A DNA stretch of 64,000 nt from Paenibacillus rhizovicinus (GTDB lineage Bacteria; Bacillota; Bacilli; Paenibacillales; Paenibacillaceae). Made by a program: the position numbers and the translations under genes. Every line of letters starts with the position of its first letter. Within the stretch, counting starts at the first letter, position 1. Where the stretch lies: contig NZ_CP048286.1 in the NCBI RefSeq assembly GCF_010365285.1, positions 1,755,001 through 1,819,000 on the forward strand. Direction: 5' to 3'. Below the pieces are notes generated by a model that worked only from the letters and a program-made list of their open reading frames with translations, was not told where the DNA came from and made no database searches. Of the stretch, positions 9,638 through 17,834 are shown piece by piece.

Positions 9638-10627
9638 TTATTGCTTGTTGTATCCTTGCGGGTTGCTTTGATGCCATGCCCATGCGCTTCCGATAATGTC
9701 TTCCAGCTTGTCGCGCGTCGGGTTCCAGCCAAGCTCCGTGCGCGCGCGGTCCGACGATGCGACCAGCACCGCCGGGTCGCCGGCGCGGCGCGCTTCCATG
9801 ACGGCCGGAATGTCGCGGCCCGTCACTTGGCGGGCGATGTCGATGACCTGCTTCACCGAGAAGCCGGTTCCGTTGCCAAGGTTGTAGACGGCGCTGTCTC
9901 CGCCTCTGCGCAGCCGGTCAACCGCCAGGACATGCGCGTCCGCCAAGTCGCTGACGTGAATGTAATCGCGGATGCAAGTACCGTCTTCCGTCGGGTAATC
10001 TTCGCCGAAGACGGAAATATGCTGGCGCTGGCCGAGCGCGGTTTGCAGGACGAGCGGCACCAGATGCGTTTCCGGATTGTGGTCCTCGCCGATCCGGCCG
10101 CTGGCATGCGCGCCGGCTGCGTTGAAATAACGGAGCGCGATATATTTGACGCCGTACGCGACATCGTACCACTTCATCATCTTCTCCATCGCAAGCTTCG
10201 TTTCGCCGTACGTGTTCGTCGGAAGCGTGCGGTCTTCCTCGTGAATCGGGATATTTTCGGGCTCGCCGTACGTTGCCGCCGTCGACGAGAAGACGATGCG
10301 TTTCACGCCGTGGGCGTTCATCTTCTCCAGCAGGCAAAGCGTGCCGTAAACGTTGTTGTGATAATACTTGCCAGGATCCTTCATGCTCTCGCCGACCAGC
10401 GAATTCGCGGCAAAATGAATGACCGCGTCAATGCTGTTCTCCGAGAAAACCGTATCCAGAAAATCGCCGTCGCGCAGGTCACCGACATACAATTTGCCGC
10501 CGAGCACCGCATCCCGATGGCCTTGCTGCAGGTTATCGACGACGACGATTTCTTCCCCGCGCTCGATAAGCGCCGCAACCGCATGCGAGCCGATGTAGCC
10601 CGCGCCTCCCGTTACTAATACTGCCAT
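9638..10627 (-). CDS. galE: UDP-glucose 4-epimerase
   Basis: A 329-residue short-chain dehydrogenase-type epimerase that interconverts UDP-galactose and UDP-glucose. The Rossmann motif GGAGYIGSH is at residue 7, the catalytic SSTAATYGEP serine/threonine region follows, and the YGETKLAMEK motif carries the catalytic Tyr and Lys. GGGAGAG lies upstream of the ATG. It is the middle gene of the Leloir operon, after a 144-bp gap that holds tandem repeats. Confidence 0.95.
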   Translation of the reverse strand: MAVLVTGGAGYIGSHAVAALIERGEEIVVVDNLQQGHRDAVLGGKLYVGDLRDGDFLDTVFSENSIDAVIHFAANSLVGESMKDPGKYYHNNVYGTLCLLEKMNAHGVKRIVFSSTAATYGEPENIPIHEEDRTLPTNTYGETKLAMEKMMKWYDVAYGVKYIALRYFNAAGAHASGRIGEDHNPETHLVPLVLQTALGQRQHISVFGEDYPTEDGTCIRDYIHVSDLADAHVLAVDRLRRGGDSAVYNLGNGTGFSVKQVIDIARQVTGRDIPAVMEARRAGDPAVLVASSDRARTELGWNPTRDKLEDIIGSAWAWHQSNPQGYNKQ

Positions 10628-10688
10628 GATGATTCTCTCCCTTCTCTATTTGGTACTGCTTATATATGAAGCCTGTGATGAAGTGATT

Positions 10689-10786
10689 GATGAAGTGCCT
10701 AGACCAGGCGTTGAATCAAAGGGCTGGATGAGGTGCTAGACCAGACGTTAGATCAAAGGGCTGGATGAAACCTAGACCAGGCGTTC
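10689..10786. repeat. Tandem repeat grown from the galK 3' end
   Basis: Two copies of about 37-38 bp (10689-10726 and 10727-10763) and a partial third (10764-10786), each with CTAGACCAGRCGTT. The third copy is the galK stop codon and last codons, so the two upstream copies look like duplicates of the gene's end. They sit in the galK-galE gap. Confidence 0.7.
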
Positions 10787-11944
10787 CACGCCGTTGCCGA
10801 TCGTGCAGACGTAGAAGTCCGCGACCAAGCCTGTCGCTTCCGTGTATTGACGGCCGACTTCCGCCTTGAACGTCTCGATGCTGTCCTTGTGCACCAGCGA
10901 TACCGTGCAGCCCCCGAAGCCTGCGCCCGTCATGCGCGAGCCGAGTACGCCGTCAACCGTGCGCGCTGCCGCCACCATCGCATCAAGCTCGGCGCCCGTC
11001 ACTTCGTACAAATCGCGGAGCGAATCGTGCGATGCGTTCATCAGCTGGCCGAAAGCGGCGAGGTCGTTCGTTTTCAGCACGTTCATGGATTGAAGCACGC
11101 GGTCGATTTCTTCCACGACATGCTGGGCGCGATCGCGGACGACGCCATCCTGGATCAGATGCTTGTTGGCATTGAAGTCTGCCAGGGACAGCTGGCCGAG
11201 CAGCGTCAGGCTTGGGAAAGCCGTTTTCAAATCCGCTACCGCTTGCTCGCATTGGCTGCGGCGCTCGTTGTACTTGGAATCCACCAAGCCGCGGCGTTTG
11301 TTCGTGTTGCCGATGACGAGCTGGTAGTCGCCGGAGTTGAACGGCACCAGATCGTATTCCAGCGTGTCGCACATCAGGAGAATGGCATGGTCCTTCTTGC
11401 CGTTCGCGACGGCGAACTGGTCCATGATGCCGCATTGGACGCCGTTGAATTCATTTTCGGATTTCTGCGACAGCAGTGCGATCTGGACCGTATCGGTTTC
11501 GCGTCCCTCCATCGTCAGCAGGCCGTATGCCGTCACGACTTCAATGGATGCGGACGACGAGAGGCCCGCGCCGTTCGGAATTTCGCCGTGGAACAGCAGG
11601 TCGTAGCCGCTGCCGAAGGTCACGCCTTTGTTCTGAAGCTCGCGCACGATGCCTTTCGGATAGTTCATCCAGTCGTCCGCTTCATCGTAGACGATCGGGG
11701 CAATCGGCAAATGCTTGTGTTCCGCGAAGTTCGTCGACGCGAGGCCGAGCTGGTTGTCGCCGCGTTTGCGGATGAGCAGCGTCGTGCCGAAGGTCAGCGC
11801 CGCCGGAAAAACATAACCGCCGTTATAGTCCGTATGCTCGCCGATCAGGTTGACGCGGCCAGGGGCATGGAAGATCGAAAGTCGTTCGGAAGATTCGCCG
11901 TATACGTTCAGAAATCGTTGTGTCAGTTCTTGCAAGTTTGCCAT
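10772..11944 (-). CDS. galK: Galactokinase
   Basis: A 390-residue GHMP kinase that phosphorylates galactose at C1, the first Leloir step. The galactokinase signature GRVNLIGEHTDYNGGYVF, the ATP loop PNGAGLSSSASIEV and the C-terminal GSRMTGAGFGGCTVSL are complete. The start at 11944 gives the normal family N-terminus (MANLQELTQRF); the frame stays open 60 codons upstream without homology. It is first in galK-galE-galT and divergent from an AraC regulator. Confidence 0.95.
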   Translation of the reverse strand: MANLQELTQRFLNVYGESSERLSIFHAPGRVNLIGEHTDYNGGYVFPAALTFGTTLLIRKRGDNQLGLASTNFAEHKHLPIAPIVYDEADDWMNYPKGIVRELQNKGVTFGSGYDLLFHGEIPNGAGLSSSASIEVVTAYGLLTMEGRETDTVQIALLSQKSENEFNGVQCGIMDQFAVANGKKDHAILLMCDTLEYDLVPFNSGDYQLVIGNTNKRRGLVDSKYNERRSQCEQAVADLKTAFPSLTLLGQLSLADFNANKHLIQDGVVRDRAQHVVEEIDRVLQSMNVLKTNDLAAFGQLMNASHDSLRDLYEVTGAELDAMVAAARTVDGVLGSRMTGAGFGGCTVSLVHKDSIETFKAEVGRQYTEATGLVADFYVCTIGNGVERLV

Positions 11945-12189
11945 TATGCCACACCACTTTCTTGGGATTATAGTAGTTGAGTCTTGCAAGCTGCCGCGGG
12001 AATCAAGCAAGAAACGCCCGCCGCTGATCCGCTTGTTTCTAAATTCAGTATAGCCGAAGGCTGTGCCGCACGAAATGGCTTGATGTGAGAACGGGATGGA
12101 ATTTTGTGACCTCCTGTCGATCAACCGTTTCGCCTTATGTTACAATGTACGTCAAGAGAATGAATTGTAAATGAAGGAGTTTCCTATAA

Positions 12190-13047
12190 ATGGAGCTGCA
12201 TACGACCTATACGGTCTTGTCCAATCCCGTGCCGCATGAGCATGGTGATTTATATGTACTCTTCGCGGGAGAAAGCCAAACGAAGCCCAGCCATCTGGTC
12301 GGGCCCAAAGTCTATGACTTCTATTTAATGCATCATGTGCTGTCCGGCTCGGGCTACTACATGTGCGCGGGGAAGCGGCACGAGCTGCGCGCCGGCCATA
12401 CGTTCCTCATTCATCCCGACCAGCTCATCAGCTACGAATCCAGCGAACAAGACCCGTGGCGCTACCGGTGGATGGCCTTCGAGGGCGGAACGTCGGCGGC
12501 GCTCGTCGCGGAAGCCGGGCTGGAGCCGGGCGCTCCCGTCATCGACACCGGCCGGAATCCTCGGATCGCGGTGCTCTATCACAATATGCTGCGCGCTTTC
12601 CGACAAGGCGGCAGGTCTGCCGACCTTCGGGCGACGGGCTATCTGCAGCTGCTGTTCGCGGAATATACATCCGTGTTGACGGCCGCCGAGACCGCGTCCC
12701 AGCAGCAGCGGGATGAAGGCGAAGCGCTGACGCAACAGGTGCTGCGCTACTTGTCCACCCAATATGCCGAGCCTGTCTCCATCGAAAACATGGCGGATTC
12801 GCTAGGATACAATCGCGCTTATCTGTCCCGCTTGTTCAAGCGGCAAACGGGGATTACGCCGGTTACCTTCCTGCTGAAGCTGCGCATCGACAAAGCGCAC
12901 CTGCTGCTCCGCGAACGGCAGGAACTGACCATCGAACAGATCGCGGCGTCCGTCGGATTTCAGGACCCGTTGTATTTCTCGAAGCAATTCCGGCGGTTCT
13001 ACGGGCAGAGTCCGACGGCTTATCGGGAGGCGATGAGGGCGTTGTAG
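12190..13047 (+). CDS. AraC-family regulator beside gal genes
   Basis: A 285-residue regulator with an N-terminal cupin-type sensor (about 10-100; HHVLSGSGYYMCAGKRHELR) and two C-terminal helix-turn-helix units (ENMADSLGYNRAYLSRLFK and QIAASVGFQDPLYFSKQFR). AAGGAG lies 10 bp before the ATG and TACAAT at about 12142 may be its -10. Being divergent from galK, it probably activates the gal operon on binding a galactoside, an inference from position. Its last codons read GCG ATG AGG GCG TTG TAG, which resemble the unit of the repeat that follows. Confidence 0.85.
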   Translation: MELHTTYTVLSNPVPHEHGDLYVLFAGESQTKPSHLVGPKVYDFYLMHHVLSGSGYYMCAGKRHELRAGHTFLIHPDQLISYESSEQDPWRYRWMAFEGGTSAALVAEAGLEPGAPVIDTGRNPRIAVLYHNMLRAFRQGGRSADLRATGYLQLLFAEYTSVLTAAETASQQQRDEGEALTQQVLRYLSTQYAEPVSIENMADSLGYNRAYLSRLFKRQTGITPVTFLLKLRIDKAHLLLRERQELTIEQIAASVGFQDPLYFSKQFRRFYGQSPTAYREAMRAL

Positions 13048-13755
13048 GGGATGAGGGCGTTGAGCGCCTAGGCGGCGGGGGCGTTGTGGCGCCTAGGAGG
13101 CGGGGGCGATGAGTGGCGTTGTGGCGCCTAGGAGGCGGGGGCGATGAGTGGCGTTGTGGCGCCTAGGCGGCGGGGGCGTTGTGGGCGTTGTAGCGCCTAG
13201 GCGGCGGGGGCGGCGGGCGTTGTGGCGCCTAGGCGGCGGGGCGTTGTGGGCGTTGTAGCGCCTAGGCGGCGGGGCGGCGGGGGCGTTGTGGCGCCTAGGC
13301 GGCGGGGGTGATGAGGCGTTGTAGCGCCTAGGCGGCGGGGGCGTTGTGGGCGTTGTGGCACCTAGGCGGCGGGGGCGTTGTGGCGCATAGGCGGCGGGGC
13401 AGGTTGCGGCGCCGAGGTGACGGGGGTGATGAGTGGCGTTGTGGCGCCTAGGCGGCGGGGGTGTTGTGGGCGTTATGGCGCCTAGGCGGCGGGGTGATGA
13501 GGCGTTGTAGCGCCTAGGCGGCGGGGCGTTGTGGGCGTTATGGCGCCTAGGCGGCGGGGGTGATGAGGCGTTGTAGCGCCTAGGCGGCGGGGGTGATGAG
13601 GCGTTGTAGCGCCTAGGCGGCGGGGGCGTTGTGGGCGTTATGGCGCCTAGGCGGCGGGGGTGATGAGGCGTTGTAGCGCCTAGGCGGCGGGGGTGATGAG
13701 GCGTAGTAGCGCCTATGCGGCGGGGGCAGGTTGCGGCGCCGAGGTGACGGGACGC
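13040..13755. repeat. GC-rich tandem repeat, about 22 units
   Basis: About 22 variable units of 25-35 bp, each with the core CGCCTAGGCGGCGGGG followed by combinations of CGTTGTGG, CGTTGTAG and GATGAG. The array begins inside the last codons of the AraC gene. Open frames through it are Pro/Arg-rich low-complexity artefacts. Confidence 0.85.
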
Positions 13756-13890
13756 CGCAGGCTTGGGCTGGCTGCGGCGGCGAATCTCGGGGCGACGACG
13801 GCTTGGGCTGGTTGCGGCGGCGAGCTGGCGGGGCAACGGCGGCTTGGGCTGGCTGCGGCGGCGAGTTGGCGGGACGACGACGGCTGACGA
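13756..13890. repeat. Second GC-rich repeat family, about 42-bp units
   Basis: Three units of about 42 bp carrying GGCTTGGGCTGGCTGCGG. The same family reappears at 14310-14600, where about six more or less degenerate units are seen. No gene is supported here. Confidence 0.75.
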
Positions 13891-13902
13891 GGTTGGCGAA
13901 TG

Positions 13903-14096
13903 TAACGAATCTCAGTAACCTTATTTGCCTTGAAATCGACCGTTCCGGCATCTAACGAATCCTACACGCGCTATCCTTGCTCGAAGTGCCGATTCAGGCC
14001 TGTTTTCGCTCCTTTTCACAGCAATAATCATTCCTGGGTTCGTTAGAATCAGAATAGCCCCGATAACACGCAAATAACGCTCGCTGAGTTCGTTAG
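13903..14096. repeat. Dispersed four-motif TAACGAA element, copy A1
   Basis: Two forward TAACGAATC motifs at 13903 and 13953 and two reverse motifs (TTCGTTA at 14039 and 14089). Each pair is exactly 50 bp apart. The same design occurs at 14626-14819 (duplicate), 19196-19378 and 59272-59454. Confidence 0.75.
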
Positions 14097-14247
14097 CCTC
14101 CGACAGATGCCGCCACGACGCATGCATCGCCCCCGCGTACTACTAAACGCAAGAAATCCGCACATCCTGAAGGGCGCGCGGATTTCTTGGACTTGTTTTA
14201 GGAAAGCGGCTTTCCAACTAGAAGGATTGCCTTCGTCCGGCTTGCCG

Positions 14248-14305
14248 CTAGACTCTTCTTCTGCCGAAGAAGAACAACAGAATGAACAGTACCAGGAAGA
14301 CGACG
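14248..14305 (-). pseudogene. 3' fragment of the DUF1328 membrane protein gene
   Basis: The last 18 codons and stop of the DUF1328 gene, identical to the intact copy at 14971 except for a Ser-to-Leu change, ending in FFFGRRRV. The first part is missing because the duplication boundary falls at 14305. It has no start and is not expected to be made. Confidence 0.8.
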
Positions 14306-14309
14306 CCAA

Positions 14310-14600
14310 TGGCTGGCTGTGGCGACGGAATGGCGGGGCGACTCCGGCTGGCTGGGGCTGGCTGGGGCTGGCTGCGGCGACGAGGTGGCGGGACGACGGC
14401 GGCTTGGGCTGGCTGCGGCGACGCAGTCTCGGGGCGACGCCCGCATGGCTGGTTGCGGCGATGAGGTGCAGGACCGACGGCGGCTTGGGCTGGCTGCGGC
14501 GGCGAGTTGGCGGTACGATGCTGGCTTGGGCTGGCTGCGGCGGCGAGTTGGCGGTACGATGCTGGCTTGGGCTGGCTGCGGCGGCGAGTTGGCGGGACGA
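14310..14600. repeat. GC-rich 42-bp tandem repeat, second block
   Basis: More units of the family at 13756-13890 (GGCTTGGGCTGGCTGCGGCG), the last three nearly identical. The right end runs into the second copy of the 465-bp repeat. No gene is supported. Confidence 0.75.
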
Positions 14601-15028
14601 CGACGGCTGACGAGGTTGGCGAATGTAACGAATCTCAGTAACCTTATTTGCCTTGAAATCGACCGTTCCGGCATCTAACGAATCCTACACGCGCTATCCT
14701 TGCTCGAAGTGCCGATTCAGGCCTGTTTTCGCTCCTTTTCACAGCAATAATCATTCCTGGGTTCGTTAGAATCAGAATAGCCCCGATAACACGCAAATAA
14801 CGCTCGCTGAGTTCGTTAGCCTCCGACAGACGCCGCCAAGACGTATGCATTGCCCCCGCGTACTACTAAACGCAAGAAATCCGCACATCCTGAAGGACGC
14901 GCGGATTTCTTGGACTTGTTTTAGGAAAGCGGCTTTCCAACTAGAAGGATTGCCTTCGTCCGGCTTGCCGCTAGACTCTTCTTCTGCCGAAGAAGAACGA
15001 CAGAATGAACAGTACCAGGAAGACGACG
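14564..15028. repeat. 465-bp direct repeat, copy 2
   Basis: This copy, with about six differences from 13841-14305, is joined to the intact DUF1328 gene at its right end. It is therefore likely to be the parental copy. Confidence 0.9.
14873..14916 (-). terminator. Terminator of the DUF1328 gene
   Basis: AAGAAATCCGC pairs with GCGGATTTCTT, giving an 11-bp stem about 55 bp after the stop of the gene at 14971. The same hairpin is present in the duplicate at about 14150-14193. Confidence 0.6.
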
Positions 15029-15132
15029 AACAATATCTTGGCGATGCCGGCAGCGGCCGAAGCCAGCGTGAAGAATCCGAGCACCCCCGCCACCAGTGCA
15101 ATAATGAAAAACAGTACCGCGTATCCTAACAT
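14971..15132 (-). CDS. DUF1328 (YtjA-like) small membrane protein
   Basis: A 53-residue protein starting [19 protein letters not shown] and ending FFFGRRRV, closely like E. coli YtjA and the UPF0391/DUF1328 family. Two hydrophobic helices flank a short ASAAAGIAK turn, and a basic tail probably stays in the cytosol. The function is unknown; relatives are often stress-induced. AAAGGGTGATGGG lies upstream of the ATG. It is followed by its own terminator, and its 3' half has been duplicated 723 bp away. Confidence 0.85.
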   Translation of the reverse strand: MLGYAVLFFIIALVAGVLGFFTLASAAAGIAKILFVVFLVLFILSFFFGRRRV

Positions 15133-15305
15133 AACCCATCACCCTTTCGGTCTCTTTTCGTTATCCATGTCTGTTGCTCTTGCACGACTTGCATACTTGC
15201 TTACTTGGCATATACACGCACTCCGGCCGGGTTGAAACGCAGTCATGTTCGATCCCTGCCTTTAGCGGGACGATTGGCATGCCCGATACGAACGACGCGC
15301 ATCAA

Positions 15306-15338
15306 CGCAAAAAACCTCCGTTTCAGGCGAGGAGGAGT
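15306..15338 (-). terminator. Terminator of the 15365-15760 gene
   Basis: On the minus strand CCTCC/GGAGG pairs around an 11-nt loop and is followed by TTTTTTGCG. It lies 30 bp after the stop. Confidence 0.6.
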
Positions 15339-15364
15339 GGTCGGTAAAGCGGTATTTTAAACGC

Positions 15365-15760
15365 TTAACTGCTCAAAAAACTGGTGGTTCTACGCATAAA
15401 ATCGGTCCAATCCGAAGAAAATCCGATGTTGCTTCCCCAGCCGTTCGTCCTCAGTTTAGCTTCGAGCCGTTCGAAGCTCTTCTTGCTCTCTTCATCCAGC
15501 GTTAGATCATGCGTCCCTTTGTTTTCGATGTAGGTGTTGAGGTTCATATAGAGGCTCCATAAAGTATCGCGTTCATGATCGGACAATGTCCTCGCATATT
15601 GCCCCGTCTCGATCGTTCCCCTAATTCCTTCTTGCACATTGCGAATAAGAAGGACGAGCTGTTCGGCGGAATTCCAGTCATGAGCCTTTTGATAAGCGAT
15701 CTCCATTTCAAGCTGCACCAAACCTTGTTGAATTACAGCAGCCGTAGACGGATTCACCAT
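15365..15760 (-). CDS. Conserved hypothetical helical protein, start uncertain
   Basis: A 131-residue soluble helical protein that I do not recognise (QLEMEIAYQKAHDWNSAEQL is typical of its texture). The first ATG, at 15760, has only a weak ribosome site. The frame stays open upstream (IYQAFRVNQLKDRIE) to a strong AAAAGGAG at about 15809-15816, yet no ATG, GTG or TTG follows that site. A non-standard start (ATC at 15805) or a sequence error is possible. It has its own terminator. Confidence 0.55.
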   Translation of the reverse strand: MVNPSTAAVIQQGLVQLEMEIAYQKAHDWNSAEQLVLLIRNVQEGIRGTIETGQYARTLSDHERDTLWSLYMNLNTYIENKGTHDLTLDEESKKSFERLEAKLRTNGWGSNIGFSSDWTDFMRRTTSFLSS

Positions 15761-16091
15761 CTCGATCCGATCTTTGAGCTGATTAACCCTGAATGCTTGA
15801 TAGATCTTCTCCTTTTGTAAATGAATTCCAACTTATGCATAGGTTATACGCTTGGCGTTTTGATGGGGTTGCGCAGGACGGGTTGTTTCACAAAATAAAT
15901 ATAGCGTTGTGTTAGGCGTGAAGGTGCGGCGCGGAAAGTGCTTCGGGGCTGGTGTTATGTAAGTGCGGAGCAGCTTCTCAATTTGAGCGCTTTACGCACG
16001 GGCTAGTATTCTAAGTGGCGAGGCAGATTCCGAGTAGTAAGATGCCCCCGCTAGCGCCGCAGCTGCTTCGGCGCAAGCGCTGCGCAAACGC

Positions 16092-16135
16092 AAAAAAACC
16101 TCCGAACGCGCGCTGCTGCGCGCCAGTTCGGAGGC
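16092..16135 (-). terminator. Terminator of the asparaginase gene
   Basis: CCTCCGAAC pairs with GTTCGGAGG around a GC-rich inner stem; the minus strand continues with TTTTTTTGCG. It ends 12 bp before the asparaginase stop. The stretch 15830-16090 before it holds no gene that I can see. Confidence 0.8.
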
Positions 16136-16146
16136 GGCGATGGCCT

Positions 16147-17241
16147 CTAGCTGCGATCCGCGATCCGCAGCTCCAGGCAGGGCTCCCGCCGGCCTGTAAC
16201 CTGGCCGGCGTCATTGCGCATTTCCGGCGGGATCTGCCGCCGGATGCTGGCAATGACTTCCTGGCCGAGTCCCATCTGCTCCAGGATGGAGCAGACCGCT
16301 TCCGGCCAGGGCGATTCCGTGCCGTCGGCGAGCTTGACGACGCCGGCGATGCCTTCGCGGCCCAGGGCGAAGACGAAGACGCCCTGCGCGCCGCTCTTGG
16401 CGACGACGTTCCCGTCGCCAAGCATAATGCTCGCGAGCCGGCCCGGCCCCTCGACCAGGGCCGGGTAGCTGCGCATGGCTGCGGCGATCCGCCCCGCCGC
16501 AGCGGCAAGCGCGCCGTTCGCCGGCGCTCCCGCGGCGGGCGCAGCGCCCGAAGGGCCGCCGGAGCTTGCAGCGGCGGCGTCCCACGCGGCGAAGCGCGCG
16601 TAAATAAGCGCTAGCCGCCATAGTGGCAGCGCGAATACGGGCAGGCCGCAGCCGTCGAACGCGACGCCGACGGCTTCCGGCTCCACGTCCGCGAGCGCGG
16701 CGACCGTCCGCAGCAGCTCCTGCTGCAGCGGGTGCTCCAGCTCCGCGTAGGAGTCCATCGGCCAGCCGCGCAGCTTGCACAGCGCGAGCATGCCGATATG
16801 CTTGCCCGCGCAGACATGGTACAGCTTGCGCGGCTGGCCCCCGCGACGGATAATCTCGTCGCGCGCCTCCACGTTCACGGGCATCTGCGGTCCGAAGACG
16901 AGCTGCTCCTCCCGTACGCCCATCAGCGCCAGCATCCGCTCCAGCACGGCGATATGCGCGGGCGTGCCATGGTGCGACGCGCACATCATCGCGATGGCAT
17001 CGTCTCCCAGACCGTAAGCCTCGGGAACGCCGCCCAAGATGGACGGCAGCGCCTGGATCGGCTTCGCCGTCGAACGCAGGTACGTCCAGATCGAAGGATC
17101 GCCCGCTTCTGCCACAATCGCGCCGGAAGCCGAGACGACCGCAGCATGGCCGCCATGCACATTTTCGATCGCTTCGCCGCGCGTCGAGAGAACGAGCGGG
17201 ACGCCAAGCACGTCGGCCGCTGTCGGTTTATGAATTGTCAT
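16147..17241 (-). CDS. Asparaginase (bacterial PF06089 family)
   Basis: A 364-residue protein of the asparaginase family first described in Rhizobium, distinct from the classical AnsA/AnsB fold. It begins with the usual strong acid-residue set: STRGEAIENVHGGHAAVV, STAKPIQALP, CASHHGTPAH, HVCAGKHIGMLALCK and FDGCGLPVFALPL. A Gly/Ala-rich insert near residues 230-255 is coded by very GC-rich DNA and looks like a loop expansion. GGGGAT lies upstream of the ATG. It would hydrolyse asparagine to aspartate and ammonia in the cytosol. It is a single gene. Confidence 0.85.
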   Translation of the reverse strand: MTIHKPTAADVLGVPLVLSTRGEAIENVHGGHAAVVSASGAIVAEAGDPSIWTYLRSTAKPIQALPSILGGVPEAYGLGDDAIAMMCASHHGTPAHIAVLERMLALMGVREEQLVFGPQMPVNVEARDEIIRRGGQPRKLYHVCAGKHIGMLALCKLRGWPMDSYAELEHPLQQELLRTVAALADVEPEAVGVAFDGCGLPVFALPLWRLALIYARFAAWDAAAASSGGPSGAAPAAGAPANGALAAAAGRIAAAMRSYPALVEGPGRLASIMLGDGNVVAKSGAQGVFVFALGREGIAGVVKLADGTESPWPEAVCSILEQMGLGQEVIASIRRQIPPEMRNDAGQVTGRREPCLELRIADRS

Positions 17242-17516
17242 CGTAATATCCCCTGTCGTTTTTCAATGCTGCGCTGCATAAGATTCCAAGAGATTATTTT
17301 ACCACGAAAGGCCGTCTTTCTCCTACCATCCCTCATTCCCTATTAGCCTATTCGCCCATGCCATGTTCCGTTTCTGTCCGCTGGACGCGAAGCAGTCCTT
17401 AGAGCCGGCAAAGCAGCTGTGAACGAAACCAAACGCCTCGTTTGCACCGCCTATGTTTCAAAACAACCTCCGAAGGTGTAGTATTCCGTATGCCATACGC
17501 AAAGGAGTTGACGACG

Positions 17517-17729
17517 ATGACAGCAGGAAATCCATTGAACGACGGGCAGCCGCAAGCTTCGTCAGCTGGGCAGGCAGGACGCAAGTCAGAGCCGCTCGAG
17601 AACGCCAAGAACGGTTCCATGGTGCAGGACATGCAAGACTTGAAACGTCTCGGCCACGATATGAAGAACATGAAAACAAACAGCCAGCTGCAGGAAGAGG
17701 GCCTCGTCCCGGATCCCATTCAAGAATAA
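17517..17729 (+). CDS. Conserved small hydrophilic protein
   Basis: A 70-residue, hydrophilic, probably disordered protein (MTAGNPLNDG to EEGLVPDPIQE) that I do not recognise. A clear AAAGGAG lies 9 bp before the ATG at 17517, which fits better than ATGs further upstream at 17442 and 17490. No membrane segment or cysteine is seen. It is followed by a strong terminator, so it is made as a single-gene transcript. Confidence 0.65.
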   Translation: MTAGNPLNDGQPQASSAGQAGRKSEPLENAKNGSMVQDMQDLKRLGHDMKNMKTNSQLQEEGLVPDPIQE

Positions 17730-17761
17730 ATCGCACCCCCAACCTACAAAACATAAACTCG

Positions 17762-17795
17762 CCGAAAGAGGGGAAATCATCCCCTCTTTTTTCTT
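17762..17795 (+). terminator. Terminator after the 70-residue protein gene
   Basis: AAAGAGGGGA pairs with TCCCCTCTTT around ATCA-type loop, followed by TTTTTCTT. Confidence 0.85.
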
Positions 17796-17834
17796 CCCCA
17801 ATTGGACATAATACCCGTGGGAGGTTTGATCAAA

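Larger units (their letters stand above)
13841..14305. repeat. 465-bp direct repeat, copy 1
   Basis: This segment recurs at 14564-15028, exactly 723 bp further on, with only about six differences. It contains a GC-rich unit, one dispersed TAACGAA element (13903-14096), a terminator hairpin (about 14150-14190) and the 3' end of a DUF1328 gene. Confidence 0.9.

Noticed and set aside
8678..10618. 646-residue reading frame antisense to galT and galE
   Set aside because: It spans two genuine genes on the other strand and is Arg/His-rich without domain features.
13093..13836. Pro/Arg-rich 247-residue reading frame
   Set aside because: It is only the translation of the GC-rich repeat, without a ribosome site or a family match.
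14772..15101. 109-residue minus-strand protein
   Set aside because: It overlaps the DUF1328 gene in another frame, and that gene has the family match and ribosome site.
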